Below the pieces are notes generated by a model. That model was not told the origin of the DNA, ran no database searches, and worked only from the letters and a program-made list of their open reading frames with translations. 64,000 bases of DNA, from assembly GCA_038213375.1 (NCBI GenBank), contig JBBQTB010000009.1:62001-126000 (forward strand), given 5' to 3'. Positions within the stretch are counted from its first letter, which is position 1. Each line of letters opens with the position of its first letter. Position numbers and translations under genes: made by a program. The DNA is from JAAUTT01 sp038213375. Lineage in GTDB: Bacteria > Bacteroidota > Bacteroidia > Bacteroidales > JAAUTT01. Of the stretch, positions 17,771-26,837 are shown one piece after another.

Positions 17771-18142
17771 ATGAAGCTTCCTGATATTCGTAATGATAAT
17801 GTTGTCCAATATCTTAATAGTGTTGTTATAGTGGAAGAAACCGCCCGGCAGATAATGAAAGATTTTGGGCTGTTTGGTGTTACCATCACATTTTCGGGTA
17901 ATACGGAACAGGCTTACTTTGAGTTACACGAACAGCTCATTGATCAGATAACAGTTTTAATGGAACGGGATTTTGGAAGATTGCTTTCTGTATTGTATCA
18001 GGTGGATATATCCGAAAAGGAAATAGCACAAGCCGAAGTAGACATTCCAGATTATAATCATGTGGAGATCATTGCTCACCAAATAATTGTTAGGGATTTG
18101 AAAAAAGTGCTTACCCGCCATTATTTTAAATCGAACCAATAG
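17771..18142 (+). CDS. Conserved hypothetical protein, 123 residues
   Basis: No family recognised. The protein is soluble and mixed alpha/beta in appearance, with no signal peptide or membrane span: ETARQIMKDFGLFGVTITFSGN, then an acidic helix ELHEQLIDQITVLMERD, and a C-terminal region DYNHVEIIAHQIIVRDLKKVLTRHYF. The even distribution of charged residues and normal codon use argue that it is a genuine gene. It has about 200 bp on each side without another gene and no operon partner. The size and the helix-rich pattern would suit a small regulatory or chaperone-like protein, but nothing in the sequence shows this. Confidence 0.65.
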   Translation: MKLPDIRNDNVVQYLNSVVIVEETARQIMKDFGLFGVTITFSGNTEQAYFELHEQLIDQITVLMERDFGRLLSVLYQVDISEKEIAQAEVDIPDYNHVEIIAHQIIVRDLKKVLTRHYFKSNQ

Positions 18143-18342
18143 AGGGTTAATATTGTAATGAGTTGAATTTTACTTTTTATTAGAATGATTAACCACGAAC
18201 TCCTGAAAGTTGGTTTGCAAAGTTGATGCTTTTTTTTACTTTTATGACTTCAGAAAAACAGATACTGCAATTTTTGTGCATCTATAATCAATTGGTATTT
18301 TAGCCTTTATACACATAAAACTAATTAATAAAACGAAAAACT

Positions 18343-19413
18343 ATGGTATCGAAAACTTTACCAACTCTGAGGATTGGAGATCTGGAAATTAACCCTCCCA
18401 TTATTCAAGGTGGGATGGGCGTAAGAGTATCAAGATCGGGACTGGCATCGGCAGTTGCAAATGAGGGATGTGCAGGTATTATAGCAAGTGTTGGATTGGG
18501 AGATTATGAAAATTCGTCCGCTTCTAAATTTGTTGAGGTAAACAACGATGCATTAAAAGCAGAAATAAGGAAAGCTCGGTCTCTTACAAAAGGAGTAATA
18601 GGCGTGAATGTAATGGTTGTATTGTCTAACTACGAAGAACTGGTGAAAGTTTGTGTAGAGGAAAAAGTGGATTTGATTATTTGCGGATCAGGTCTTCCGT
18701 TGGATCTGCCAAAATTAACTGCCGGGTCAAACATTAAGTTAATCCCTATTGTTTCTTCAGCACGTGCTTTTAATATTATTTATCGTAAGTGGAAACAAAA
18801 CTACAACAAAGTTCCCGATGCTGTGATCCTCGAAGGACCTATGGCCGGTGGGCATCTTGGATTCTCTTATGATGATATTTTAAATGATAAGACGCCTGCT
18901 CTTGAACAATTGGTGAAAGAATTAGTAGACTTTGTAAGTACGCTCGAAGAAACTATTCCCGTAATTGCCGCCGGCGGTATTTTTGATGGAAATGACATCG
19001 CTAAATTTTTAAAGATAGGAGCATCGGGTGTTCAAATGGCAACCAGGTTTGTTTGTACCACTGAATGCGATGTGCATGATGATTTTAAGCAAGCTTATAT
19101 TACTGCAAAAAAAGAAGACATAGCCATCATTAATAGCCCTGTTGGACTGCCTGGCCGAGTTATCCGTAATGAGTTTACCAAAAGAGTGATGCAAGGAGAA
19201 ACAATACCATTTAAATGTCCACATCATTGTTTAAGGTCGTGCAATCCACGTACATCACCGTATTGCATAGCCAAAGTTTTAGGTGATGCCTCAAAAGGAA
19301 TGTTAGACAACTCGTTTGTTTTCGCGGGAGCAAATGCCTACCGTTGCACAGAAATAGTATCGGTAAAATCGCTTATCGAACAGTTAAAAGATGAGCTAAG
19401 TATCGCTCTGTAA
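18343..19413 (+). CDS. Nitronate monooxygenase / 2-nitropropane dioxygenase-family FMN oxidoreductase
   Basis: 356 residues, TIM-barrel flavoprotein. The N-terminus has PPIIQGGMGVRVSRSGLASAVANEG, the FMN-binding start of the NMO/FabK family; GVNVMVVLSNY, CGSGLPLDLP, EGPMAGGHLGF and PVIAAGGIFDGNDIAKFLKIGASGVQMATRF follow in the normal order, the last being the phosphate-binding part. The C-terminus carries a Cys cluster, C292-P-x2-C296-L-x2-C300-x7-C308, which suggests an iron-sulfur site or disulfides and is seen in the anaerobe-type members of the family as far as I know. It is cytoplasmic; likely reactions are oxidation of nitronates or an enoyl-ACP reductase-like role. Substrate is unproven. 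It is monocistronic and convergent with the lipoprotein gene. Confidence 0.85.
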   Translation: MVSKTLPTLRIGDLEINPPIIQGGMGVRVSRSGLASAVANEGCAGIIASVGLGDYENSSASKFVEVNNDALKAEIRKARSLTKGVIGVNVMVVLSNYEELVKVCVEEKVDLIICGSGLPLDLPKLTAGSNIKLIPIVSSARAFNIIYRKWKQNYNKVPDAVILEGPMAGGHLGFSYDDILNDKTPALEQLVKELVDFVSTLEETIPVIAAGGIFDGNDIAKFLKIGASGVQMATRFVCTTECDVHDDFKQAYITAKKEDIAIINSPVGLPGRVIRNEFTKRVMQGETIPFKCPHHCLRSCNPRTSPYCIAKVLGDASKGMLDNSFVFAGANAYRCTEIVSVKSLIEQLKDELSIAL

Positions 19414-19422
19414 TAAAACAAA

Positions 19423-19451
19423 ATCGGCGCAGCTTTTCAGGCTGCGTCGAT
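19423..19451. terminator. Stem-loop between convergent genes
   Basis: ATCGGCGCAGC (19423-19433) pairs with GCTGCGTCGAT (19441-19451) with one G-T wobble and a 7-base loop. The left flank is A-rich, so on the minus strand the hairpin is followed by a T-rich stretch; it fits best as the terminator of the lipoprotein gene and may also stop the oxidoreductase transcript. Confidence 0.65.
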
Positions 19452-19474
19452 AATCTAAAGACTAATATTAGTTT

Positions 19475-20326
19475 TTAAAATCCGTTTGTTTCAACTCCTG
19501 CTGCTGAATTGTCATCTTTCGATTCGCCATCAACTGTTACAGTGAATTTTTTATCGCAATTACCATTTCCAAAATCAATAGAGATTGTTTTCTTTTCTTC
19601 AACCACAATTGTTATTACTCCGCTTCTGATCCATGGGCAACCTATTTTTATTAACAATGGGTTAGCTACTGCAATAGTGCTGGTGTAACTATATCCTTTT
19701 TTATTGATCCCGCTGGCAGTTCCGGTGATGGTATAGGAATCGTCCCAAATCCAAAGTGGAGTTGAATTGTTATCCCATATACGGGTTCTGGTGAATTCGC
19801 GTGTAATAAATTTACCTGAGTTCAGATTGGTTACTTTACCGTCCTGCAATTTTACTTCTATTGTGAATTTTCCGGCTACCAAACCTTTGTTGGTTACAGT
19901 CTTAAGTCCTTCAATTTTAATGGAATCATTAATCACAAAATCTGAAAGAAGAATGGTTCTAACAGCATCTTTTTTCCACATTTTTGCAGACTGAGTAATG
20001 GAAATGATACCATTCTTTTTACGACCGTTTTTACCAATCCAGTTTGAGAACTCAACGGTGATTGTTTTAGGGTAAACTGCAGAGTCGCCGGAACCTTTTG
20101 TAACTGTTACTTTTCGTGTACCACTAGACGACACCGATTTAAGATCGGGGGAATTGGAATAACTATTACTTTCTTCTGTGGAAACAACATCTTCTGATTC
20201 GTTGTAAACCTCATCATACGAATCTCCGGCAGTAGCATCATCTTGAGCAGCTGCGTAAGCATCTTCCTTTGTAACATCAGTGCCACTTGTGTTATTGTCC
20301 TTTTTACAAGATACCATTGCAAACAT
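19475..20326 (-). CDS. Probable lipoprotein of unknown function; start codon unclear
   Basis: About 283 residues from the ATG at 20326. The first Cys, in MFAMVSCKKD, looks like a lipobox, but the signal peptide from this ATG would be only six residues. In-frame upstream codons extend it by 19 residues (IKIFITRNLNYLLAIALFG) to give a normal lipoprotein signal, and the first of these codons is ATA (20381-20383) where ATG would be expected. Either an unusual start is used or the start was mutated. The mature part begins with an acidic, low-complexity linker (residues ~8-60), then beta-rich sequence with KTITVEFSNWIGKNGRKKNGIISI and repeated Gly-Lys motifs. I do not recognise the family. It would sit on the outer membrane. 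Confidence 0.7.
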   Translation of the reverse strand: MFAMVSCKKDNNTSGTDVTKEDAYAAAQDDATAGDSYDEVYNESEDVVSTEESNSYSNSPDLKSVSSSGTRKVTVTKGSGDSAVYPKTITVEFSNWIGKNGRKKNGIISITQSAKMWKKDAVRTILLSDFVINDSIKIEGLKTVTNKGLVAGKFTIEVKLQDGKVTNLNSGKFITREFTRTRIWDNNSTPLWIWDDSYTITGTASGINKKGYSYTSTIAVANPLLIKIGCPWIRSGVITIVVEEKKTISIDFGNGNCDKKFTVTVDGESKDDNSAAGVETNGF

Positions 20327-20713
20327 TCCAAATAGCGCAATCGCTAACAGATAATTCAGATTTCTTGTTATAAAAATTTTTATTTGTTAAAAATTTATTT
20401 TTTGTTAATTTCTAACTTAGATGAGTGTATAAGGAAAAGGTTTAATTTTAATTGAAATATTTTTTTGAAGGTGAAATAAAAAACTGCTTTATCACATTAA
20501 TTCAATTGTTTAAAAGCTATTATTTTTTTGTAGATATTTTGTATTTGAATATATTTGAAGGATAAAACAATGTTATAAGTATTATATGCTTCCTGGAAAT
20601 CGAATAAAACTATTAAGTGCCTCAATGATAGTAAAATATGAAAAATGATTATTGATCAATATGATTCGATAGTAATTTTGATATATTCTTCATTAACACA
20701 ATAAAAGAGAAAT
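20327..20713. other. AT-rich intergenic region
   Basis: About 390 bp, very AT-rich, between divergent genes. Apart from the upstream signal-peptide codons of the lipoprotein (to 20383) I see no gene, tRNA or clear repeat. It must hold promoters for both neighbours, but no element stands out. Confidence 0.5.
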
Positions 20714-22261
20714 ATGGGTTCTAAAATCAGACTTTTTATTGATCAGTACTGGATATTAATCATTCTGTTAGTCGTAAAATTTATCCTTCAGTATATTCTG
20801 GTAAATCCGGTTTATGAATTGCATCGCGATGAATTTTTGCATCTTGGTCAGGCTAACCATTTGTCATTCGGATATATTTCTGTTCCACCATTTACCTCCT
20901 GGATATCGAAAATAATATACCTGTTAGGTGGAAGTATTTTTTTTGTGCGTTTTTTTCCTGCCCTTTTCGGGGTTTTAACCATTGTTTTTGCTTGGCTGCT
21001 GGTTGAACGATTAGGCGGTAAATTATTTTCTAAAATATTAGTTGCATGTGCATTAGTATTTTCTGTGATGATGCGCCTGAATATTTTATTTCAACCTAAC
21101 TCATTCGAAATTCTTGCATGGACAATTATATTTTATCTGCTGGTAACCTATATAAAAACAGAACAACCCAAATATGTGATTTATTGTGCATTCGTAATAG
21201 TTTTAGGCTTTTATAACAAGTATAACATTGCATTCCCTCTTATTGGGTTATTGGTTGGCTTTTTGGTGTTTCCCCAGCGAAAGTTATTTACTGATAAAAT
21301 ATTTTGGAAAGCATTGATAATAATCTTAGTTTTAGTTTTGCCAAATGTGATATGGCAATTCATACATCATTTGCCGGTTATTCATCACATGCAACGGTTA
21401 AAGGAAACTCAGCTGGATAATAATTCTATCTTAGGTTTTCTAAAAGGGCAGTTAGTATTCTTTTTTGGATCATTGCCTTTGATCATTGCCGCTTTAATTG
21501 CTTTCGTCCATTACAAGCCATTCAGACCATACAGGTTTATTGGCATTGCTTTTACTGTTGCAATCGTTCTTTTTGCCCTTTTAAAAGCAAAGGATTATTA
21601 TGCTGCCGGCTTATACCCTGCGCTGTTGGCATTTGGGAGCGTATATATTGAAAAATTACTTGGGCAGGGCTGGAAAATTTATATTGGTTATGTACTTATT
21701 TTGGTGAACCTTGCACTGTTTATCATGGTATCCAAATACCTATTTCCTGTGCTTCAGCCCGTGTCGATTGTTGAAAATAAAGCAGGTTTTGAAAGATTTG
21801 GAATGTTACGTTGGGAAGACGGGAAAAACCATGCCCTTCCTCAGGATTTTGCGGATATGTTAGGATGGAAGGAGGTGGCCCAAAAATCACTGGCAGCTTA
21901 CAATATGATTTCTGTTAACGAAAAAGATCAAACACTGGTATTTTGTGATAATTATGGACAAACTGGTGCATTAAATTATTACAACCGCAATAAAATGCCC
22001 GAGGCATATTCCTTTAATACTGACTATATTTTTTGGCTACCACGTATGGTTAAAATTAAAAATGTATTACTAGTTGGAAATAAACCCAGTAATGAAATAT
22101 TGGCATTGTTTAAAAACTGTAACTTGTTTGGAGTGGTTGAAAACGAATATGCCAGAGAAAATGGTACCGGTATTTATTTGTTAACAGGAGCAAAGGATGA
22201 ATTTACATCCTTATTTTATCAGATGGCAGATAAGCGGATAGCACAATTTAATATATTTTAA
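20714..22261 (+). CDS. GT39/ArnT-like polyprenyl-linked sugar glycosyltransferase, integral membrane
   Basis: 515 residues with about ten to twelve hydrophobic segments in the first ~370 residues, then a soluble periplasmic domain of ~150 residues. The first extracytoplasmic loop contains ELHRDEFLHLGQANHLSFGY, with the acidic Asp-Glu pair characteristic of GT-C enzymes of the PMT/ArnT (GT39, GT83) superfamily, followed by PPFTSWISKI. These enzymes move a sugar from a lipid carrier to protein or lipid on the outer face of the inner membrane. The acceptor cannot be deduced. The gene is 110 bp ahead of the DinB-like gene and has no glycan-assembly neighbours, so it may act alone. Confidence 0.8.
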   Translation: MGSKIRLFIDQYWILIILLVVKFILQYILVNPVYELHRDEFLHLGQANHLSFGYISVPPFTSWISKIIYLLGGSIFFVRFFPALFGVLTIVFAWLLVERLGGKLFSKILVACALVFSVMMRLNILFQPNSFEILAWTIIFYLLVTYIKTEQPKYVIYCAFVIVLGFYNKYNIAFPLIGLLVGFLVFPQRKLFTDKIFWKALIIILVLVLPNVIWQFIHHLPVIHHMQRLKETQLDNNSILGFLKGQLVFFFGSLPLIIAALIAFVHYKPFRPYRFIGIAFTVAIVLFALLKAKDYYAAGLYPALLAFGSVYIEKLLGQGWKIYIGYVLILVNLALFIMVSKYLFPVLQPVSIVENKAGFERFGMLRWEDGKNHALPQDFADMLGWKEVAQKSLAAYNMISVNEKDQTLVFCDNYGQTGALNYYNRNKMPEAYSFNTDYIFWLPRMVKIKNVLLVGNKPSNEILALFKNCNLFGVVENEYARENGTGIYLLTGAKDEFTSLFYQMADKRIAQFNIF

Positions 22262-22370
22262 AATGGAGATGAGTTTAAAAATTTGTTTTGATCGTAGGTT
22301 TATATTCACAAATAGACACAAAATTTAGATTGATCATTGATTTTTTCTACTCAATAAAACAATATTTATT

Positions 22371-22868
22371 ATGAATGAGATTTTACTTATCAGCCAGGAA
22401 ATTAAACTTTTAGTAGATGAATGGGAACCAAAGCTATTGTCGCTATCTTTGGAAGTGATATCTCAACGACGAAACGGTCAAAACCGGACTATTAAGCAGA
22501 TTTTAGGACATCTGGTAGATTCTGCCTCAAACAACACGCACAGGATCGTTCATTTGCAATATCAACCAAGTCCTCTCATTTTTCCGGATTACGCACATCA
22601 TGGAAATAACGAACGATGGATTATGATTCAGAACTATCAGGACGAAAATTGGTACAATCTGATACAACTTTGGAAATATTCGAACCTGCATTTCGCTCAT
22701 ATTATACAATATATAAATTCAGGGAAACTGGCGAATGTTTGGCCTTCTGCACTAAATGAACAAATATCTCTCAAGTCAATGGTGTTGGGATATCCTAACC
22801 ATTTTAAACTTCATTGTAATGAAATAAATGAGTTGATAAATAAGGAGTTCGAAGTTGAGGGTAAGTGA
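22371..22868 (+). CDS. DinB/YfiT-like putative metal-dependent hydrolase or transferase
   Basis: 165 residues, four-helix-bundle type. It has the family pattern: a long first helix, RTIKQILGHLVDSASNNTHRI with a metal-ligand His, then FPDYAHHGNNERWIMIQNYQDENW, a third helix with SNLHFAHIIQYI, and GYPNHFKLHCNEI supplying two more His near the C-terminus. DinB-superfamily members bind a divalent metal with three His and commonly act as thiol transferases (bacillithiol or mycothiol type) or are of unknown function. No signal peptide, so cytoplasmic. It lies 94 bp before the VWA-protein gene on the same strand; a functional link is not evident. Confidence 0.75.
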   Translation: MNEILLISQEIKLLVDEWEPKLLSLSLEVISQRRNGQNRTIKQILGHLVDSASNNTHRIVHLQYQPSPLIFPDYAHHGNNERWIMIQNYQDENWYNLIQLWKYSNLHFAHIIQYINSGKLANVWPSALNEQISLKSMVLGYPNHFKLHCNEINELINKEFEVEGK

Positions 22869-22961
22869 TATTTTTGAATTTGAGACTATATCCCTTTTCG
22901 GCATTCACCTGAATAATTAAATGAAACTGATACTTTTGGAATTCACTTAAATTATAGCCTT

Positions 22962-24122
22962 ATGTCATCCCATCCTTACATAAAAAAGAGCATTATTGTG
23001 TTCGTAGTTTTCTTGATGTCTCATCAGTCATTCTCAATGTTGGGATATACTCCGGTGTCAGAAAATTTGCATAGTGTTTTATTCCTTATTGATATATCGG
23101 GGAGTATGAAGGGAGCAAAAATTGATTCCGTAAAAAGCGCCACAAAACGAATTGTAAGAATGTTGTTGCCATGTAATACTGAGTTTTCGGTGATGGCATA
23201 TTCAGGCAAAAAGGAAAAACCTGACATATTCAGCTTGCCTTTTTCCACCAACGAGTTCGAGTTGGTCACATTTATCGACGGGTTAAAAGCCGAAGGAGGT
23301 ACACCATTAGGAGCTGCATTAAAAAGGGGAAGTTTCTGTTTTACCAGCGATAAAAATCCCAAATCGGTGCAGCAAACAATTATATTGTTAAGCGATGGGA
23401 GAAGCGATGATAATATTTCCGAAGCATTAAAAGATCTAAAAGATCGAAAAACAGCTATTAAATGCGAATGCATTGGGTTCGATATAGTAAACGATAAACC
23501 CGCTCAAGAGCAGTTGAAATTGATCGCCAAAGAAACAGGAGGAGAATATTACGTGGCTTCTGATGTTTCGAATGTGGTAAAAGCATTTTTGAAATCGAGC
23601 ATTAAAACCATCATTCGCGAAATACCTGTAGAAGTGCGCAAAAGCACGGAAAAGTTCAATTTTCCAGTACTTTCCGGCAATGTTTATCGAATGCTTACCA
23701 ATCAGAATTGGGTAGTTGATTCCATTCAGGTCAATGTTTCCAATGCTTTGTTTGATATTACGCAACTGATTGCCGAAGAGAATATGCAGGACACTCTGCC
23801 CAAATCACTGGTTTTCGATAATTCCAACACTATTTCGCTTTTCATTAATAAAGGTACGCAGGCCGATATCAATAAAAAATGGATAGAAGGAACGTTCCGG
23901 TTCGACAACAACATATTGTCAATTACGGTTCAACAATATTTTCTGAAATTGGTAATAAAGAAGATAGAAAAGAACTATCTGGTTTTATGCGTAAATAAGT
24001 TCAAAAACCGCACGGGAGACATGGATGCGGTGAGCGAAGAAGTATGCGATTGCAACAATAAAATGAATGCTTCACAGCCATATATATTCATATACTGTTC
24101 GCAAGCCGGGTGCAATAACTGA
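22962..24122 (+). CDS. Secreted von Willebrand factor A-domain protein
   Basis: 386 residues. Signal peptide ~1-25. The VWA domain covers about residues 38-205 and keeps the MIDAS metal site: LFLIDISGSM (D-x-S-x-S), the Thr in EGGTPLGAAL, and the Asp in IILLSDGRSDD. After it comes a ~180-residue beta-rich region (FNFPVLSGNVYRMLTNQNWVVDSIQVNV...), ending with a Cys-containing tail (EVCDCNNKM, YIFIYCSQAGCNN). VWA domains bind partner proteins through a metal; here the protein is likely periplasmic or surface. I do not recognise the C-terminal region, but a short homologous fragment of it occurs at 59246. No operon with moxR or toxin-associated genes, so its role is open. Confidence 0.8.
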   Translation: MSSHPYIKKSIIVFVVFLMSHQSFSMLGYTPVSENLHSVLFLIDISGSMKGAKIDSVKSATKRIVRMLLPCNTEFSVMAYSGKKEKPDIFSLPFSTNEFELVTFIDGLKAEGGTPLGAALKRGSFCFTSDKNPKSVQQTIILLSDGRSDDNISEALKDLKDRKTAIKCECIGFDIVNDKPAQEQLKLIAKETGGEYYVASDVSNVVKAFLKSSIKTIIREIPVEVRKSTEKFNFPVLSGNVYRMLTNQNWVVDSIQVNVSNALFDITQLIAEENMQDTLPKSLVFDNSNTISLFINKGTQADINKKWIEGTFRFDNNILSITVQQYFLKLVIKKIEKNYLVLCVNKFKNRTGDMDAVSEEVCDCNNKMNASQPYIFIYCSQAGCNN

Positions 24123-24372
24123 CAATTTGAGTGCGTATTACCCTAAGGTGAAAGTCTTAACCTTCGGGGTTTGACTTTATCCCTTGCAGCTTAAGCAGTA
24201 AGCAATAAATATGGTTGAATGTCAATTAGTTTAGTGTCTTAATGAAACTTTTTCTTTAATAATTAAAATATATCCTTAATTTCATAGGGTAAGTAAATTC
24301 CACTTTTGATGAGATATGTGAAATGGTAACCACATTTAAAATCTTTCCTTTAAAACTCAAATTATACGAATC
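24123..24372. other. Intergenic region with small hairpin
   Basis: About 250 bp between the VWA and GH27 genes. An imperfect hairpin (AAAGTC at 24151-24156 with GACTTT at 24173-24178, and AACC with GGTT inside) may end the VWA transcript, though it has no T-run. Nothing else recognisable. Confidence 0.4.
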
Positions 24373-25584
24373 ATGAAGAAACTTGTAATTGTATTTTTTA
24401 TCCTTTATGGCTTTATCGTCTCAGCACAGAAATTCCAGAATTTAGCATTAACTCCTCCAATGGGATGGAACAGTTGGAACAAATTCCAATGTAATGTAAG
24501 CGAGAAACTGTTAAAGGAGACTGCTGATGCGTTAGTTTCGACGGGAATGCGCGATGCCGGGTATACCTATATCGTTATTGACGATTGCTGGCAGGTTAGT
24601 CGCGACAGCATGGGTTTTATTGTGGCCGATCCTGAAAGATTTCCTTCAGGAATTAAAGCCTTGGCTGATTACATTCACGCAAAAGGTTTAAAATTTGGTA
24701 TTTATTCCTGCGCCGGAACAAAAACCTGTGCAGGTCGTCCCGGTGGTCGTGGTCACGAGTTTCAGGATGCATATATGTATGCCAAATGGGGCGTTGACTA
24801 CCTGAAATACGACTGGTGTAGCAGCGACGGTCAGAATCAAAAGGAGTCTTACACATTGATGAGCCGGATGCTAAAAGAAGCCGGAAGGCCAATTGTTTTT
24901 AGTCTTTGCGAATGGGGTGGGAGTAGACCCTGGGAATGGGCCGGTGATGTTGGTCATTTATGGAGAACTACGGGCGATATTACCGATTGCTTCGATTGCG
25001 AGAATAAACATACGGGTTATTCGAACTGGGGAGTGATGAAAATTCTGGATATGCAGATAGAAATGCGCCAATTTGCCGGCCCGGGACATTGGAATGACCC
25101 CGATATGCTCGAAGTTGGAAACGGCGGAATGACCGAAAATGAAGATAGGGCACATTTTGCGATGTGGTGTATGCTGGCAGCTCCGTTAATTGCCGGTAAC
25201 GATCTGAAAAGCATGTCGCCACAAACTCGTGCAATCCTCACAAATGCTGATGCTATTAGCATTAATCAGGATGTATTGGGTGTTCAGGGTTTAAAATATA
25301 AATCGGAAGACGGTTTGGAAACATGGTTAAAACCATTGAGTGGTGGCGATTGGGCAATTTGCTTTTTAAACCGATCAGCAGTATCAAAAATGATTGAATA
25401 TGACTGGGTGAAGAATGTAGTTTCTGATTCAATATCAAAAAGAAAACTGGACGCTACAGCTGGGGTATTCAAAATTAAAGATGTGTGGTCTAAAAAAGAA
25501 CTTGGAAATACGCAAAAAGCATTAAAAGCAGAAGTAAAATCGCATGATGTACTGATGGTTCGATTGATTTTGACTAAAAAATAA
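24373..25584 (+). CDS. GH27 alpha-galactosidase, secreted
   Basis: 403 residues. Signal peptide 1-18 (YGFIVSAQ). The catalytic (beta/alpha)8 barrel opens with the family signature LALTPPMGWNSWNKF and continues with YIVIDDCWQ, RFPSGIKALADYIHAKGLKFGIYSCAG and GHWNDPDMLEVGNGGM. Nucleophile D147 lies in YLKYDWC and the acid/base D202 in WRTTGDI, both preserved. The last ~90 residues form the usual beta-sandwich. GH27 enzymes release terminal alpha-galactose with retention. Length is normal for bacterial members. It starts the run of co-directional hydrolase genes, 36 bp before the beta-propeller gene. Confidence 0.95.
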   Translation: MKKLVIVFFILYGFIVSAQKFQNLALTPPMGWNSWNKFQCNVSEKLLKETADALVSTGMRDAGYTYIVIDDCWQVSRDSMGFIVADPERFPSGIKALADYIHAKGLKFGIYSCAGTKTCAGRPGGRGHEFQDAYMYAKWGVDYLKYDWCSSDGQNQKESYTLMSRMLKEAGRPIVFSLCEWGGSRPWEWAGDVGHLWRTTGDITDCFDCENKHTGYSNWGVMKILDMQIEMRQFAGPGHWNDPDMLEVGNGGMTENEDRAHFAMWCMLAAPLIAGNDLKSMSPQTRAILTNADAISINQDVLGVQGLKYKSEDGLETWLKPLSGGDWAICFLNRSAVSKMIEYDWVKNVVSDSISKRKLDATAGVFKIKDVWSKKELGNTQKALKAEVKSHDVLMVRLILTKK

Positions 25585-25619
25585 AAGCTTTTTAAACCAC
25601 AAAACTAAAATTTCGGAAA

Positions 25620-26612
25620 ATGAAACCCAATTTACTGCTTTCAATTATTCTAATCTTTTTGTGGACTTTTGCTGGCGCACAAACTGCAACAAAAAATTAT
25701 AAAATTCCTGGCAAAGGCATAAAACAACATGATTTCCTATATGCAGGTGAGTGGGATATGCGGAAGCCACAGGCTCAATCGATGTTCCTTGTGCGCAATG
25801 GAAAGGTAGTATGGCAATACTCCATACCTCTGCGAACTGCAACGGGAGGAATACAGGAATTCGACGATGCTACGTTACTTTCAAATGGTAATATTGTGTA
25901 TGCCTGCATGTCGGGCGCCGGAATTATTACACCCGAAAAAAACATTATCTGGCAATTTATCTGTCCGGTGGGTACTGAAACTCATTCCTGTCAACCCATC
26001 GGGAAAGACAGTGTATTAATGGTGCTGAATGGTTTTCCTGGTAAAGTACTGATGTTTAATACAGCTACCAATACTTTATTAAAAGAAATTGTCATTCCAA
26101 CTACTGCAACCAGCACTCATGGACAATTTCGCCATGTACGAATCACCAAAAATAAAACCATCATGGTGGGGCTTTTTGCCGAAAAGAAAGTGGTTGAATT
26201 TGATTTGGATGGAAAGGTAGTTTGGTCAGTTGATGCACCTTCTGCATGGTCGGCTATTCGGTTGCACAATGGCAACACCCTTATTTCGGGCGATGGAATG
26301 AGTTACACCCGCGAAGTGAATATGAAAGGGGAAACAGTTTGGGAATTGACGCAAAAAGATGTGCCATTCAAATTGTACAACAACCAGACAGCTAATCGAC
26401 TAGCAAATGGTAACACTGTAATCAGCAATTGGTGCGCTGGTAACAATAAAACAGAGGAATGGGTCGGAACAGTTCAGGTTTTCGAGGTAACTCCCGATAA
26501 AAAAGTAGTTTGGGCATTATCGTCATGGGATAACCCCGATTTAGGGCCAAGTACATCCATCCAATTACTCGGTGAACCAGGCAATCCCGATAATGGCGAC
26601 CTTCAACGATAA
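25620..26612 (+). CDS. Secreted beta-propeller (PQQ-like / arylsulfotransferase-like) protein
   Basis: 330 residues, signal peptide 1-20 (WTFAGAQ). Repeating blades are visible through the pattern aromatic-D-x-x-G/N-K-V-V-W: RNGKVVWQYSIP, PEKNIIWQF, DLDGKVVWSVDA, MKGETVWELTQ and PDKKVVWALSSW, each followed by a LSNGNI/LHNGNT/LANGNT strand. That is the appearance of PQQ-like and arylsulfotransferase (ASST) propellers. The ASST catalytic His residues cannot be assigned with certainty; THSCQP and THGQFRHV are candidates. Encoded 36 bp after GH27, probably co-transcribed. It could bind or process a glycan in the periplasm; the function is not shown. Confidence 0.75.
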   Translation: MKPNLLLSIILIFLWTFAGAQTATKNYKIPGKGIKQHDFLYAGEWDMRKPQAQSMFLVRNGKVVWQYSIPLRTATGGIQEFDDATLLSNGNIVYACMSGAGIITPEKNIIWQFICPVGTETHSCQPIGKDSVLMVLNGFPGKVLMFNTATNTLLKEIVIPTTATSTHGQFRHVRITKNKTIMVGLFAEKKVVEFDLDGKVVWSVDAPSAWSAIRLHNGNTLISGDGMSYTREVNMKGETVWELTQKDVPFKLYNNQTANRLANGNTVISNWCAGNNKTEEWVGTVQVFEVTPDKKVVWALSSWDNPDLGPSTSIQLLGEPGNPDNGDLQR

Positions 26613-26837
26613 AATTGTTAAAACTTTAGTTTATAATTAAAATAAATATTTAAATAAGCACAAACGATCACATATAAAAGAAAATATGCAATTTTATCAG
26701 TCTTAAACTTTGCTCAGGTCTAACAAAAATTTCAGGTCTGATAGTTTAAATTAGTTTTAATTCTAAGATAATTTCAAGATTTAACAGTTTTGTTATCTTT
26801 ATCACTAAATTAATGTCATCATAAAAACTTAACTAAG
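26613..26837. other. AT-rich intergenic region
   Basis: About 225 bp with no gene. A TATCTTTA motif near 26794 is close to the Bacteroidota -7 consensus and could belong to the DUF362 gene promoter, but the match is imperfect. Confidence 0.3.
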
